From Phalacrocorax aristotelis (Eukaryota; Chordata; Aves; Suliformes; Phalacrocoracidae): a stretch of 64,000 nucleotides of DNA. A program made the position numbers and the translations under genes. Below, one piece after another: positions 49,907 through 63,141 of this stretch. The stretch is from assembly GCF_949628215.1 (NCBI RefSeq), contig NC_134282.1, forward strand, positions 10,042,223 through 10,106,222. The letters are read 5' to 3'. Every line of letters starts with the position of its first letter. The stretch's first letter is position 1. Under the pieces are notes generated by a model. That model worked only from the letters and a program-made list of their open reading frames with translations. It searched no databases and had not been told where the DNA came from.

Positions 49907-51770
49907 AGTGCATAATTTTGTACCAAAAAATTCTAAACTCCTCTAAAAAACCTCTAATAGCTTCCTAACACTTAGCAGCCACATGCTTTGCAACGTGGAA
50001 TCCTATTAAATACCTCTGAGAATATCTCAGCAAATCACTATTAATCATACATGAGATGACTAAGTAACAATCTTATAAATAGGATATAGTGCCATTTCAT
50101 GCTAATATTCATTGTTTAAAAAAAAAAATCCGTCAGAGAAGAAACCAAAGGCGATATCTAACAGATCAGCGATGTTGATTGATGGTATAGTAACCACATA
50201 AGGAAAATTTGAAGCAGCAGCCCAAAACAACTATTGCTTTTAGGTTAGAACCACAATTCATTCAATGCAAATTCAGACCTGCACTGGTCTCATCACAAAT
50301 TTCATTTGCTGTGTTATTACAAGAAATTTGACGTTGGTTTTGGTTAGAACCCTTTTCACCAGCGCTGTGGCTCCTGCCTTCACTTCCCACCGCCACAGAG
50401 TTTCACCATCTCCTGCACACAATGCAGTGTAGAGCAACGCAACTTCAGAGCAGCGTAAGGGCAGCGCAGAGCTCAGTGGCCCTGGGATGGACCTCTGGTC
50501 CCTCCTGGGGTGTGAGAGAAGGCAGGGACCTTTTATGTCATCCAAGGTGTTTATTAAACCAGAGGTTTCCTTTTAGCCAACTTTCTATGTCCCACAATAC
50601 ACTAGGGTGGTATCTTCTGCTGGGATGGCTCCATGTGTAAGGAGATTTTACTGCAAGTTTCTGAGTGATTTACTATAATAATCAAAAGTAGACCCATTAG
50701 TTGATGTTTTCAGCTCTACAAGTGTAAAAGTTTACACACAATATTGAATATAATGACCATCAAGCAATTATTTACTTAGAGAGTTTCCCAGTTCTCTGCA
50801 ACCTGATCACAGCTCTTTTTTGCATCCTCAGTCAGGGACTGTGAAACAGCATCTTTTTTTAACCTTATACTCTATATTGCCACTTCAAAGGTACTAAAAC
50901 CTACTACATTATGCCAACAGATATTCTGGCACTCTAAATTTTGAGTTATAAGCCAGATAAGGTTTAACACATTTTACTCTGAGTATGAACGCTGCCCATG
51001 TGCGCCACATTTGTCTTAAATGTCATGCTATTTTCAAAACCTAGTTCTCTACACCTGAATTAGATGATAATTTAAAATAAATAATTGGAATTACTGCTGT
51101 TAAAGCACATGCAAAACTTAGTCTACAGAAATAAAAGGAAAGCTACATGTGAATGGCAAGCTTGAGCCTGGGGCAATATTTTTTTCCAGCTAATTCAGAA
51201 ACCTATAAAGGTAGAGATTTTAATTATGGAAATAGTTGCTGCTTTCACCACCAGCTTTACTGCTGTTGGGTTTTGCTCTTAATGAAGCTCCTTTCTAAGC
51301 CTTACATTGTGCAGTCTCATACGCTGATGGTAACACCACCTCAAACTTTAGGGTTCAACAAATAACATATACTGTATTTTAACTTCTCTTCATTACAGAA
51401 AAAGGTAAGAGGTTCCTCAGGGTGGAGTTCCTGGGTCATGATCCCATTGGCTGCATCTCCATATCTGTGGAGGGGAGCCCCACCGGCATGCTCACTAGCA
51501 GGTGTCACTGCTGGGTGCAAAGGGATGCTGAGCAAAGGCTTTGTGAACTTCTACTGCACACTGGTCTGGGGTGTCTGGAGCAGGGTCAAGTCCTGCCGAT
51601 GCATCAGGGGACTCAACAGGAGCAGGTTCTCAAGAGCCTCCTGGGAGTCGTGGGTGGAAGAGAGCAGCTAGGGCCTAGAGGAACACATAGGGACAGGAGT
51701 AGAAGAGAAAAAGACTACAAGAGGAACACTACAAAAGATCGTCAAGGGAAAACAACTGCAAGGGCATGAA

Positions 51771-51895
51771 GTCAATTTAAATAAAATATATTTAAAATAG
51801 AGATTATAAAATAGTATATAATATACAATATGGTTTTATTTATATATATTTATATATTTTCATATACCTTACATGATGATATATGTTTATAACAG
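51771..51895. repeat. AT-rich low-complexity tract
   Basis: About 125 bases nearly free of G and C, with many TATATA and TTTATAT phrases. Such sequence may act as a matrix-attachment or unwinding region, but that is only a possibility. Confidence 0.75.
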
Positions 51896-53324
51896 GAGGT
51901 GGTAGAAAATATTACGTTAGTATGTTAAGGCCTACCCTGTGAATTGTCTCAATGCGGTAACGAGCCTTTGCAATAACCATCAACACTGCAGTCAGATGTG
52001 CACTTCCAGCTGCAGCTGAGCCCCCCACTCTGTGCCCCAACCTGGGCATCACCCCCAGATCCCTCCTGTAACAGCACTGGCTGATGTCACTGGTCCCAAA
52101 CCCAGAGCTGCCAGCATGATCCACCCCAGACAAGGACACACCATTATCACAGGGTTTCCCTAATTCTGTTGTATCAAGGCTCTGTGGGTCAGCTCCAGAC
52201 TGGGCGCAGGCAGGGACCAGTGCATGTGCCCCCACCACAGGCATGCAGGGCTGGGTACCAGCTAGTGCTTGGCTCAGCACACACAAAAGCCTAAAGGGAA
52301 TTAAAAAGCATCAAATTATTACCACCATGTATTTAAACCAGCAGAACGATAGGGCTAACAACAGTGAGTAGTTTTAAATGACCTGGTTAAACAAATGCTT
52401 GGTGGGTCACTTCATTTTTCTGTCTCCTAAGCATCATTCCTGTAATGCTGCTAGTCATATCAGGTGATATTAAAGGTCACATTGGCAACAAAAGGCTTTT
52501 AAATGATGTTTTATTACAGTCCTCCAGTTACAATACAGCATTGTGGCCTGCCCTCCTCTGGGGTACCCTGGCATACCAGTTTTCACTTCATTTACAGCAC
52601 AGTGAATATCCAGTTTACTTCCAATGCAAAAAAAAAAATAAAATTCAGAGGGCCGATCTAGAAATACAATAACATGTTCCCAGATTTCAGGTGTGAATAT
52701 TTGCAAATTCCTTCAAAGATATCGAAATAAAATGTTTCACACTTATGCGTGTCAGTACTTACCTAATCCAACGAAATCTGATGCCATTTGACCCTAGTTG
52801 TTTTTAAAGGTTTTAAAATTCAACCAAAACTTAATTACCTCTACAAATAACAGAAAAACTGCTCACTTCCAAGATTTCAGATGTCTCTTCAGATTTAGCC
52901 TAAGCTGTAACGTCATGGGGAAAGATAAGGATGAGGCGTGTCAGCAGTTGAAGTTGGGCATAAATGCCCTAGAAATGCCGGTCAATGCCGACATTTACCT
53001 GACAACTCCTGGACTGTAGAGCGATGCTTTGAACGTTCTGTAACACTCTGAAACAAAGATCTGAGCCTTCATCTGCATTTCCAGTACATGACATACATAT
53101 TTTCCTCATTGCTTGCCATCATTCCTCATTCCCTTGCCATCTGCTCAGGGATCTCCACTGTCACTGTCATGTTTTCACACTCACAAGGAAGTCTTGATGA
53201 AACATGGAAAGGGTATACACCGACCATCAGAGCCCACTGGCAGCCTTTAAAATGTTTGATTTGCTCAATCTCAGCTGCCCACACAAACAGGAATATTGCT
53301 CATGTATATCACAAGTGTATTTTT

Positions 53325-53930
53325 GCCAGGTCCTGCACTTGGGTCACAACAACCCCATGCAACGCTACAGCCTTGGGGAGGAGTGGCTGGAGAGCTGCCC
53401 GGCAGAGAAGACCCTGGGGATGCTGGCTGACAGCCAGCTGAGCATGAGCCAGCAGTGCCCAGGCGGCCAACAGCATCCTGGCTTGTGTCAGGAATAGTGT
53501 GGCCAGCAGGGGCAGGGCAGGGATGGTGCCCCTGTGCTCGGCACTGGAGAGGCCCCACCTTGAGTACTGTGTTCAGTTTTGGGCCCCTCAGGACAAGAAG
53601 GACACTGAGGTGCTGGAGCGTGTCCAGAGAAGGGCAATGGAGCTGGTGAAGGGTCTGGAGAAACAAGTCTGACGGGCAGTGGCTGAGGGAACTGGGGGTG
53701 TTTAGTCTGGAGGAGGCTGAGGGGAGACCTTATCGCTTTCTACAACTACCTGAAAGGAGGTTGTAGCAAGGTGGGATTTGGTCTCTTCTCCCAAGTGATA
53801 GGATGAGAGGAAATGGCTTCAAGCTGCATGAGGGGAGGTTTAGGTTGGATATTAGGAAAAAAATTCTGTACTGAAAGAGTGGTCAGGCATTGGAACAGGC
53901 TGCCCAGAGAGGTGGTGGAGTCACCATCCG
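53325..53930 (+). pseudogene. Broken CR1 ORF2 C-terminal part
   Basis: The first frame reads [19 protein letters not shown] then [12 protein letters not shown], and shifts frame at about 53457 (an extra base in the C run before AGGCGG). Later phrases corresponding to the LE(Y)CVQFWAPQ and VQRR segments appear in another frame around 53555-53640. A further frame break occurs around AACAAGTCTGA (53663-53672). No RT catalytic motif is present. Confidence 0.8.
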
Positions 53931-54053
53931 TGGGGGTGTTCAAAAAATGTGTAGATGTGGTGCTTAGGGACGTGATTTAGGAGGCACAGGGGTGTTGGGT
54001 TGATGGTTGGACTGGGTGATCTTAGAGGTCTTCTCCAGCCTTAATGATTCTAG
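53325..54053 (+). mobile_element. CR1 LINE, 5'-truncated, about 0.73 kb
   Basis: It begins inside ORF2 at TGCCAGGTCCTGCACTTGGG, where similarity to the element at 24101-25168 also holds ([14 protein letters not shown]). It continues through the ORF2 end and 3' untranslated phrases (GGTTGGACTGGGTGATCTTA, TTCTCCAGCC) and ends at TTAATGATTCTAGGA. Same subfamily as 24101-25168, opposite orientation. Confidence 0.95.
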
Positions 54054-57002
54054 GATTTTCAGGTAAGTGTTTCTAGCTTGATATTATTTCTCATTTCACT
54101 TTGGAATTTCATCATCTGCACATTCAGTTTATTGAAGATGATGATGAATTTCCCGCTTCCTGGCTCAGTGTCAGAGAAGCCCAAAGAAACCCAACTTGTG
54201 TCCCACAATGACTTCTCCAATTGAAATAAGCTCAAAAGAAAATTGTGTGGGTTGGTATACATAGCAAGAAGTTAAATGAGTACTAAACCCACACTTCCCT
54301 GGTAGCTTACATCTGCCACTCTGCAAGTATTACTAATGGTACACAAGTGAAACCATGTTTGGGAGATGTGCTTCAGCCCAAGGCTCTTGTTATCACAGTC
54401 CCACTGGTGAAAGACATCCTGACCCCAGGGGAACAACTCCTGGTGTCAAGCTCGGGGGAAGTGCCATCTAAAGGAAGAAAAAAAGGTAAGTGTTAAGCTT
54501 AAGAGCTGAACATCACTCACCCTCCACTCAGATGAATCATTCTAAGTATTTAAATATTTCCCAGGATAGATTTTTTTTTTAAAAGTGATTCCTCAAAGTC
54601 AAAGTAAATCCATGGAAATAGAAACTCCTTTCTTCGCTGTTTCCCAATATCCATGGCAGTATCTTCCCAAGAAGCTGTAATGTCACAGCCACTCAGCCTA
54701 GGTGACAGTTTCTTATTACAGAAATATTTTCCTATAGCTTTTATTACAACCTGTGTATCTCCCCTCCCAGGCACAGGCAAGACATTTTGGCTCTGGGATC
54801 TCGGGTCTGCAGAGGGGAGCTGTGAGGGAAGACGCCCAGCAACTTGCAAACCACATGGCACAGACATTGCCTGTTCTATAACAGCTACAAGCGAGGGGGC
54901 ATGAAAGCCCCTGGAAAGCAAGCAGCAGGGAAACTGAGGCTGGCATGAGAGAGCTGCAAACAATGTCAATAATGGCATTGCTGCTGCAGCAGTGTTTTCC
55001 TTAAACCTGTGCAGTTACACAACACATATAGAATAAAGTGACTCTGTCATCTTCTCATACGCTTACTGAGATATGCTGCAATAAGCAAAAGCCAATATTT
55101 AAAAATAAATCAATGACACCCCTCTAAAAAAGAAAGAGGGTTCAATAGCCAAGGATGTTCTTAATCATCATCAGATGATAAATCATGGAAGAGCCAATGT
55201 ATTAATAGATGAATGCTTAATTTACTGATATTGGTATTTATGTTTCATTTTAAGCATTTGCAGCCAAAGTGCACTTGAGCTCAGTTTTACACCTGAGACT
55301 TGCGCCCTGTGCACAGAAAGCTTTTCTTCTGCCAGCATCCCTCTGTCACTATTTTGCCTAGTGTTCTTCTAGCAGAGGCAATGGAAGGCATGACACTGAA
55401 ATATATATAAAAATTTTGTATTGTCAAATTCACATTGTCATCAAACCCCAGAGAAGTTTCTCTGAAGCCAGTTCATGCTATACCAGTTTCTGGATTTCCT
55501 TCAGCATGCCCCAGAACCCAGCTGCATGTGGACAGCCCCCCCACAGCCAGCGGAACCATGGCACGTGCTGTATTTTCCTGGGTGCTATCAGCTACACCTT
55601 CGTGGGACTGCTCAGCCACCTGGGCAAATGCACAGCCTGGCAGAGGAATGAGGTAAACTTTTCTATGACATTTACATCTTGGAAGGAAAAAATCTCTAAT
55701 GTATTAGTTTATATTAAATACTACAACAAAATGCTATATAAAGAAGCAGCAGATTTTAAGATCTTATCCTACACAAGGGAAAAAAGCCCCAACTCTTCAA
55801 CAAGTACTCAAACATTCTTTTCTTCCTAAATTAAGAGTGGAGAAATCTGTACTGAACAAAAATTTACATGTTTAAGTCACTCTTGCCCCTATTATAAATG
55901 GTTATCATTTTCAGAGAAAGGAGTACTTTATGTGCCCTTTCAATGTAACACAATATTGCATCTTTTACACCCCCAAAAGCCGCACTTGCAGACACTTCAG
56001 CTTCTCCATATCCCAGAAGAAGCCAAGCTATCAGCACATAATCTCTCTGCTGAACCTCAGTAGTTTTTTATTGTCAACTGCTATAACTCAAATCTGGTTC
56101 CTAAGAATTACAGTTATTTTTAGCTTTAGCTTTTTCAGTTCTCAGCATCACAAATAGGCAGCATTAGTCAAGCGAGCAGGTTGATGATTTAAGTGTGTCA
56201 TCAGGGCACATCAAAGAGTGGTTTCAGTTCTGTTGATATGAAATACCAACACAGGATATTAGCAAGATTTAGATTACCTTATTGTTATATCAAGTTTTTT
56301 TTTTCAGGGAGCAATGCAAGCAGAGGTCAAGCACTCCTTCCAGTGGCTTCTCCTTCACCACTCCCTTTTGCAGCACAGACATTTCGCTAGGTGGTTGAAC
56401 TGCCCCTCCTGTCTGGCAGAAACACGAACTGCTGCCATTACAACACCGCTTCCTCCAGCTTCTCTTCCGAGCCCAAAGCCTCTCAAAGTACTCAAAGATT
56501 TACACAAGGAAAGCATATGTAGACAGAATCAAGAAAAAAGCCCAAAAGCAAATACCACCAAACAATCACCTTACAGAAGAATGTTTGCATCTGCATATTC
56601 CTCCACCAACAGAGACATTAACAGCGACCAACAGTTTGGAAAGGCTGCAAAGCCACTAAGAGCAATACCCTCCTACTTAGTCATATACTCATCAGGCACA
56701 TCAATAGCTTTTGTGGCTAGATATAGTGACAGAAAATATAGCATTTGAACTGCTGCTGGTGGTTCTGACCAGTAAAACCTTTCCTTAGACACCACTCCTC
56801 TTGCCACCCTAGTATGAGAGCATCCCATCAGGGAGCAGCTCTGTTAACCCTGCTCTGCTACAGGATGCGAGACAGGGATGCTGCACCCAGGCTCGTTTTC
56901 CTGGCACATGCAAGGGCAGCGAGCACGGTATTGCTCAGGGTGGGACAGACAGTGCGTTTGCCAGAATGGCACATTGCTGATGTTCCTCACTGGGGTTCAG
57001 CT
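54054..57002. other. Unassigned single-copy sequence
   Basis: A plus-strand donor-like AAAAG|GTAAGTG occurs at about 54482 and a 144-codon frame at 56314-56748 follows an acceptor-like pyrimidine tract. Neither has a partner site or domain. No repeat is recognised. Confidence 0.42.
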
Positions 57003-57688
57003 GGCTGGGGAGCAGCTCTGTGGAAAGGGACCTGGGGGTCCTGGGGGACAGGAAGCCCAACATGAGCAAACAGTGTGCTGCTGCGCCCAAGAAGGCCAAC
57101 AGGGTGCTGGGTTGCATCAAAAAGGGCATCGCCAGCAGAGAGAAAGCAGTCATTATCCCGCTCTACTCAGCGCTTGTCAGGCCACCCCTGGAGTACTGTG
57201 TACAGTTCTGGTCCCTGCTACACGAAAAGGATGTGGACAGGCTGGAAGGGGTGCAGAGAAGGGCCACCAAGATGATCAGAGGATTGGGAAGCTGCCATAC
57301 GAGGGGATAGGCTGGGAGACCTGGGTTTGTTCAGCCTTGAGAAAAGGAGGCTCAGAGGGGATCTCATCACCATGTACCAGTACTTAAGGGGTAGCTACAA
57401 AGCAGATGGAGACTCCCTTTTTCCACGGAGTCCCATGGCGAGGACAAGGGGGAACAGACACAAGTTGCTCTGGGGAGATTCCGATTGGACGCAAGAGGAA
57501 AATTTTTCACAGTGAGAACAGTCAACCATTGGAATAATCTCCCCAGGGAAGTGGTTGTCTCGGCCACGTTGGGCACTTTCAAGATTTGGCTGGACAGGGT
57601 GCTGGGCCATCTTGTCTAGACTGTGCTCTTCCTAGAAAGGTCGGACTAGATGACCCCTGAGGCCCCTTCCAACCTGTGATGCTGTGAG
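57003..57688 (+). mobile_element. CR1 LINE, 5'-truncated, different subfamily
   Basis: CR1 ORF2 C-terminal region followed by a 3' end of the type CCTTCCAACCTGTGATGCTG (57664-57683). The sequence ([18 protein letters not shown], then [17 protein letters not shown]) differs clearly from the elements at 24101 and 53325, so it is another subfamily. The 5' boundary is uncertain by about 15 bases. Confidence 0.93.
57020..57515 (+). pseudogene. Broken CR1 ORF2 C-terminal part
   Basis: Frame 1 (57020-57310) holds [19 protein letters not shown] and [14 protein letters not shown]. After a frameshift near 57290-57320 the reading continues at 57327 with [27 protein letters not shown] and ARTRGNRHKL, ending at a stop in 57513-57515. 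The last CR1 codons (WNNLPREVV-like) follow in a third frame. The catalytic RT core lies beyond the truncation. Confidence 0.85.
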
Positions 57689-60600
57689 GGCCACTTAACA
57701 GGGACCAGCAGTCTCCCATCCTTTCATCTACTGCAGGGCCATTTCATTTAAAGTTGGTTAATGTTTTGATGTATTGTTGGAAGACTTACAGGTTTCCATC
57801 ACTTTTTCCTCAGGACAACATTAATGAGAGGATGCCTTTGAATGAACAGCCTGAGCTATCACACAGGACTGATACAGCGAATTCTTGGCTCAGCCAGCAA
57901 CACACGTCTACAGAAGACCACAGGTCCTGTATGCTGACTCCGCTTTCACTTCCATGAGCCACATTTCACAATCCTCACACTTGCGTCACAGAGAGGCTCT
58001 TAGCAAAGATCAGTTCCCCTTCACATTGCTGCATGAACACTGAATATATACATCCGTTGCTAGATAAACCAAACTGGGTCACTTTGTTTCTCTATAGTAA
58101 CTCATATTTCTATCTGATGGTTCACACCACAACCTAACAACGCACAAAATGCTCATGTGAGTTTTGCCTCTCCAGCAGATCCTCTAACAAGACTTTTCCA
58201 AGAAATGCCAGTAAAATTTTCTGCTGCAGTTTATTATTTAGCTATAAAAAGACATTTGAGGAATGCAATCTCATTCTTACTTTTTCGGCTGGCTCCTTCT
58301 TCATGCACCCTTGGCACGTCACTCTAGGTGCTCCCACCCACAGCTTGGGGGGTAACATCAGGGCAGGGGAGTCATACAAACAGGCAGCCAGCATCATGCT
58401 TTGTATTTAATCCCTGCTGAGTGTCCACACCCTGCCTGGTGGGGAGCCCATGGCTCCTGGGGCAGGTGGAATTCATCCCCTCCTCTGGCTCCTCAGCACT
58501 GCTGGCCACCCGCAGCCCCTCACCCAGGTGGTGGGGTGTCCCCAGCCCCCTGCCCAGGCACTTCAGCACCTGGCCAGGCAGATTGAAGAACAGCGTATGG
58601 CCTCCAGTTGTATGGAAAGCTGGGCTGTGCAAGGCACTGTCTTCATCTTTCCCATCAGAAAGCAGGAATCAAGCCAACAGCAGGTGAGACAAGCCTGCTT
58701 CTCAACAGCAGTCACTAAAACAAAGCAGGTCTCTAGGAAGGAAAAAAAACCTCATAAGGCCTAGCCTTACAGTAGCCGAGAGTACAGAATTTATTGCAAA
58801 AGTCAGCATGCAAGCTGATGAATTGCACTTATTTATCAAATGACTTAATTATTTTAACTGGAAAGTTATTCATGAGAATTTCCATCCTGCAACTCTTATG
58901 TGACTACATCAGGAAGTGAAGTAAGAGTGCAGGAATGGACAACATGAGTCAAAAGCAGCAGGCAAATGCTTGGCTTCACTTACGTGGATCAGAATCAAGA
59001 TAAGATATGGAAAAGTAAAAAGAATTAAGATGAGTCTAACGGCCACCTTGCCCTTGACATCAGTCACCTGCAGTGTCCCATCCTCAGGGTGTTTACACAT
59101 TCGGGTCAGACTCCTATGTTGCTGATCACTTGCTGTAAAGCTGCTTTGAACAAATATGTAGAAATGTAAATATTTAAATATGTGTTTTACTGCTCACTTC
59201 AGCTGCAGTTCATAGACCTTGGGGTACCATTGAGGTGATAACATCTAAACAAACAAAGGAGTGCATTTGGCTGGCTTACAGCCTCTCTTAAAGAATTAAG
59301 TTCCTCCTGGGATTCAGGAAGATTATTTATCTTAAATATTTTTAGAAAGTGGAAACCAAATTGAAAACAAGCAGAAGTCAGCTGAATTAATATCTCTGTT
59401 GCTGTCGACATCAGTAGTTAAAACTGTGAAGTTGTCCAGCTGTACCAGCCACACTGTCAGGAATACACTGGTGTGACTCTTCACACAGAAGGGCACCAGC
59501 ATACAGTGATGGGAGCCTGGCAGGTGGGCACAGCGGCAGCCTGCTACACACGCTGCACGGTTACACTGCAGCTGAGCGGGGAGAGAGCTCATTTCGAGTT
59601 TCCAGAACTTTTTCTGACTTTGCAGGCATCCAGCCTTCACATGGCACAGCACTAAATCCACAGTCACTGCAGTAGCCTGTGGGCAGTCCTGTTCTTCTGG
59701 AAAGATATTCTTATAAATAATTATTAAAATAATGCAGAGCAGAAGCTGCTTTGGCATAGAGTACTGGAGGAGAGCTGGTGGGGAAAGGAGCGGGTTTCCT
59801 GTCCCTGATGCAGTCGCACTTGGGAGTGGCACTGCCTGGGCGGTGATGGGGCAAGAGGCAATGGGCACAAACGCAAATCCTGGAAATTCCCTCTGAATGT
59901 CAGAAAAACCCACTGTAGGACATTTTACATATTCTGAGCTGCTTGGGTTTTGAATGAATAAAAAATACACTCATGCATTTTAAACCCTGCTGCTCTGAAG
60001 AGTGGGTTCGGAGCCAAGCTCTGATTTCCCTCAAAAGGCAGATACTGCTCCTGCAGCTCCTTCCACTAAAGTCAGGCATCTCCTGGAAAGCAACTCTCCC
60101 TCTTTCAGACTGACACGTCAGGTGCCTAAAAACAGTAACTGAAAGTAGCCTAATGTCTTGGCTTCTACATTTCACTGGGAAGGCAGACGGCTGGGCTTGG
60201 AGCACGCCTCTGTTCTGGGGAAAGCCAAGGGTGCCCAGTGCTACAACGCAACCCCTTGCTGTACCCAGCACTGCTCATCACAAGGAACATTTATTTTTAG
60301 ATCGCTTACCACCACTAAAACATACTTGGACTGTTTTCAGTCTGACTCACAGCTGAATTCCTGTTCTTCTGTAGGCCAAGTTTTCTGTCCCCAGCCAAAA
60401 TGAGGGAAGACAAAACAAAATGAAACCAAAAAAATCCCAGCTGGCCCCAAACCAAAGCCCACTGCGCACGTGTCCAGCCCATGCTGGTGCTGGTGCCCAC
60501 ATCTCAAGCAGGGCATGAGATGGCCAGGATGGCCGGCACAGGATGGCACAGGCGGACGGCCGGAGTGCTCAGGCCAGCATCAGCCTTGGTCCATGGCCAC

Positions 60601-61939
60601 AGACACAGCGGTGATGGGGCATCGCGTGGCTCTCTCTGGGGAGGACCCACACCAACAGCCCATCGCACATACCTTATGCCTGCACCCCAGCTCAGCCCCA
60701 CCTAGCCCAGCCTAGGTGAATTACAGCCCTCAAGAGAGTTTGTGCTTTGGGGCTTTTTTAATTTAAATTTGTCTGTATACTACTCGGGAGTAGGAGAATT
60801 AAGCAGAGAGGGGCATGCATGCATAAATTTAACATACAGCTTTTTTATCTTAATGTCACCTGGGACATACAAAATAAAGCCAAAAGCCTGCGAGGGGTCA
60901 CCGAGCTGGAAACACCACGACACCTAGGGCTGGGGGAGAAGCTCTGTTACCTTAGGATGGTTTCTACAGAATTATGCATTTTGCCTGTGAAGAGAGACAC
61001 GACCAGTTCATGCAAAGGCCCTGAGACCTGCCCCTTGAAAGCAAAACAGGTACATCTGCAGAGAGTAACTTCGGAGGCTAGAAAACAGTCCTCTTGAATA
61101 TTAGCCACTTTGGAAAGAAACTTCCAAGTGTTTCTAGCTGGATGCTATAGACTTTTTATTAATTTTCAAGAAAATTTCTGTAAGGAATCCTTTTTATCAC
61201 ATTTTTGGTATTTTTAATTGCAAGACCAGAAGCACCATAGTAAAATGTGTAATGATCAGAATTTTCACTAATTAGTTTGGGAAAATGGAAGTTAATAGGG
61301 ATTTTAGGGACTGCCACTAAATCAAAGGTACAAATGAGGATTATCTCAGAAAGTGAAAGGGACCAGAGCCCAACAGGTCTTAAAATCAGCCAAGGTACCT
61401 GGGTGCTGTCTAGGAGCTCCCAAGATAAACACAATGGCTTTTACGAAGGCTAAGAGGAGAAAAGAGTAGGTCTGCTGCAGCAGCATTAGAAAGCAGAGCA
61501 GTGAGCTGAAGAGAGCTGGGGCAATAGCAGAGAGGAGTAAGCTGCTCTTGCTGCTGCTGTGATATTCAGCTTAGGCTAAACAATGCAGGAGCTGCAAATG
61601 TCATGATTTCGAATTATCAAAATGGCTGAAATTATTTTGTTATGTTAATCAAGATCATACAATCAGGATAAAACGAGACTCAGAAATAGGGTTACTAAGA
61701 GATTAGTAAACCGCATTTTTTTTTTCTTTTTGCCTTTGCTCTAAGTCCCAACAAGCTGCTGCAATGCTACCTTTCAGCCACAGGAGAGCATGAAGAGCTT
61801 GGGTCCTGGGTGTTGGTTTTACGCAACCGAGTTTGAGCTCAGGCACAGGCTCATTCTTAGACCTGGCTCAATTAACAACAAGTGCAAAGCTCTGAGCTTT
61901 GTTGCATGTGCAAAAGCCTTCTTACGGTGTGGCTTTGCT
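57689..61939. other. Unassigned single-copy sequence
   Basis: Includes GC-moderate patches (58400-58580, 60460-60710). The longest frame is 212 codons on the minus strand (59332-59970), with a hydrophobic LLLCIILIIIY segment and many Cys but no known family signature or splice support. No repeat is recognised. Confidence 0.42.
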
Positions 61940-63141
61940 TCACCTGGTCCTTATGGGTGACTTCAACTACCCAGACATCTGCTGGAAGAACAATACGGCA
62001 GGTCGCATGTCATCCACCAAGTTCCTGGAATGCATAGAGGACTGCTTCCTCATACAAACGTTAGATGTGCCAACCAGGAATGAGGCGCTGCTGGACCTGC
62101 TATTCACAAACTGAGAAAACCTGCTTTGTAATATCTTGGTTAGTGATAGCCTTGGCTGCAGTGATCACAATATTGTGGAGTTCGGGATCCTGCGGAGCAT
62201 GCTGAAAGTCAGTTCTAAGACAAGGGTTCTGGATTTTAGAAGAGGAAACTTCAGGTCGCTCAGAGCTCAGCTGGGATGGATTCCATGGGATGCTTCCATG
62301 GAAGATAAAGGAGCTAGTGAGTGCTAGGAGTTCTTCAAGAACTCTCTATTGGAAGCACAAAGCCAATTTATCCCCTATAAAGGAAAGGGAATTAAGCGGA
62401 GCAAGAGGCCACCTTGGCTCAACCATGACCTCCTGGGTCTAATCAAATCCAAAAGGGAAGCATACCAGAGGTGGAGGTGTGGAGGGTTATCCATCGAGAG
62501 CTACAAGGGCATTGCCAGAGTGGCCGTAAATGTTAAGAATAACAAGAAAGGGTTCTTCAGGTATGTCAACCACAAGCAGAAAAAGAAGGAAAACATAGGC
62601 CCACTGTTAAACAGAATAGGAGAGTCAGTGACCAATGATGCTGAAAAGGCAGAGGTCCTCAAAACTTTCTTAACCTCTGTCTTTACCAGCACTGTTGGGT
62701 CCCAGGCTTTGGGAATGAGATTGTTGGTTGATCCAAATACCAACCACCATCAGTGGAGTTAGTACATGAATTACTATGGGAGCTTGACCCCTACAAATCG
62801 ATGGGCCCTGATGACATCCACCCAAGGATGTTGAGAGAGCTTGCTGATGTCATTGCAAGGCCACTCTCCATAATCTTCAAGAAGTTGTGGAGAACGGGGG
62901 ATGTCCCAGAGGACTGGAGGAAGGCAAATGTTACCCCTATCTACAAGAAGGGCTTGGGAGAGGATCTGGGTAATTACAGGCCCATCAGCCTTACTTCAGT
63001 CCTTGGGAAAGTTATGGAACGAATCCTCCTGAGGGCCATCACAAGTCAAATGAAGCATGTGATTGGGCAAAGCCAACATGGCTTCACTAAGGGCAGGGCG
63101 TTCTTGACAAATCTGGTCCCTTCCAACCTGTGATTCTGTGA
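61940..63141 (+). mobile_element. CR1 LINE with internal deletion (endonuclease and early RT joined to 3' end)
   Basis: The 5' part encodes the C-terminal half of the APE-type endonuclease and the linker and finger part of the reverse transcriptase in CR1 order. At about 63115, directly after the codons for [13 protein letters not shown], the sequence becomes CCCTTCCAACCTGTGATTCT, the CR1 3' terminus (compare 57664-57683). The RT palm and thumb, the ORF2 C-terminus and nearly all of the 3' untranslated region, present in the other copies, are missing. The 5' boundary is uncertain by tens of bases. Confidence 0.93.
61950..63115 (+). pseudogene. Broken CR1 ORF2: endonuclease and RT N-terminal part
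   Basis: Endonuclease motif GDFN lies at 61956-61967 and the catalytic SDH motif at 62160-62168, both in one frame. That frame is interrupted by TGA at 62112-62114 and TAG at 62325-62327 (probably from a TGG Trp codon). It then reads through AQSQFIPYKGKG and RPPWLNHDLL up to about 62750, where a frameshift moves to the frame of [38 protein letters not shown] and [14 protein letters not shown] (RT motifs 0-1). It ends at [15 protein letters not shown] motifs A and C with the catalytic Asp residues are deleted. Confidence 0.9.

Larger units (their letters stand above)
45391..53324. other. Unassigned single-copy sequence, about 8 kb
   Basis: A GC-moderate patch with some CpGs at about 45970-46218 is followed by a plus-strand CAG|GTAGGA donor-like site at 46220, but no promoter-grade CpG density. 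Other local features (hairpins at 49829-49906, AT-rich tract at 51771-51895) are listed separately. No gene is recognised. Confidence 0.42.

Noticed and set aside
59332..59970. 212-codon minus-strand frame with a hydrophobic segment
   Set aside because: No family motif, no splice or promoter support, and length within chance for this much sequence.
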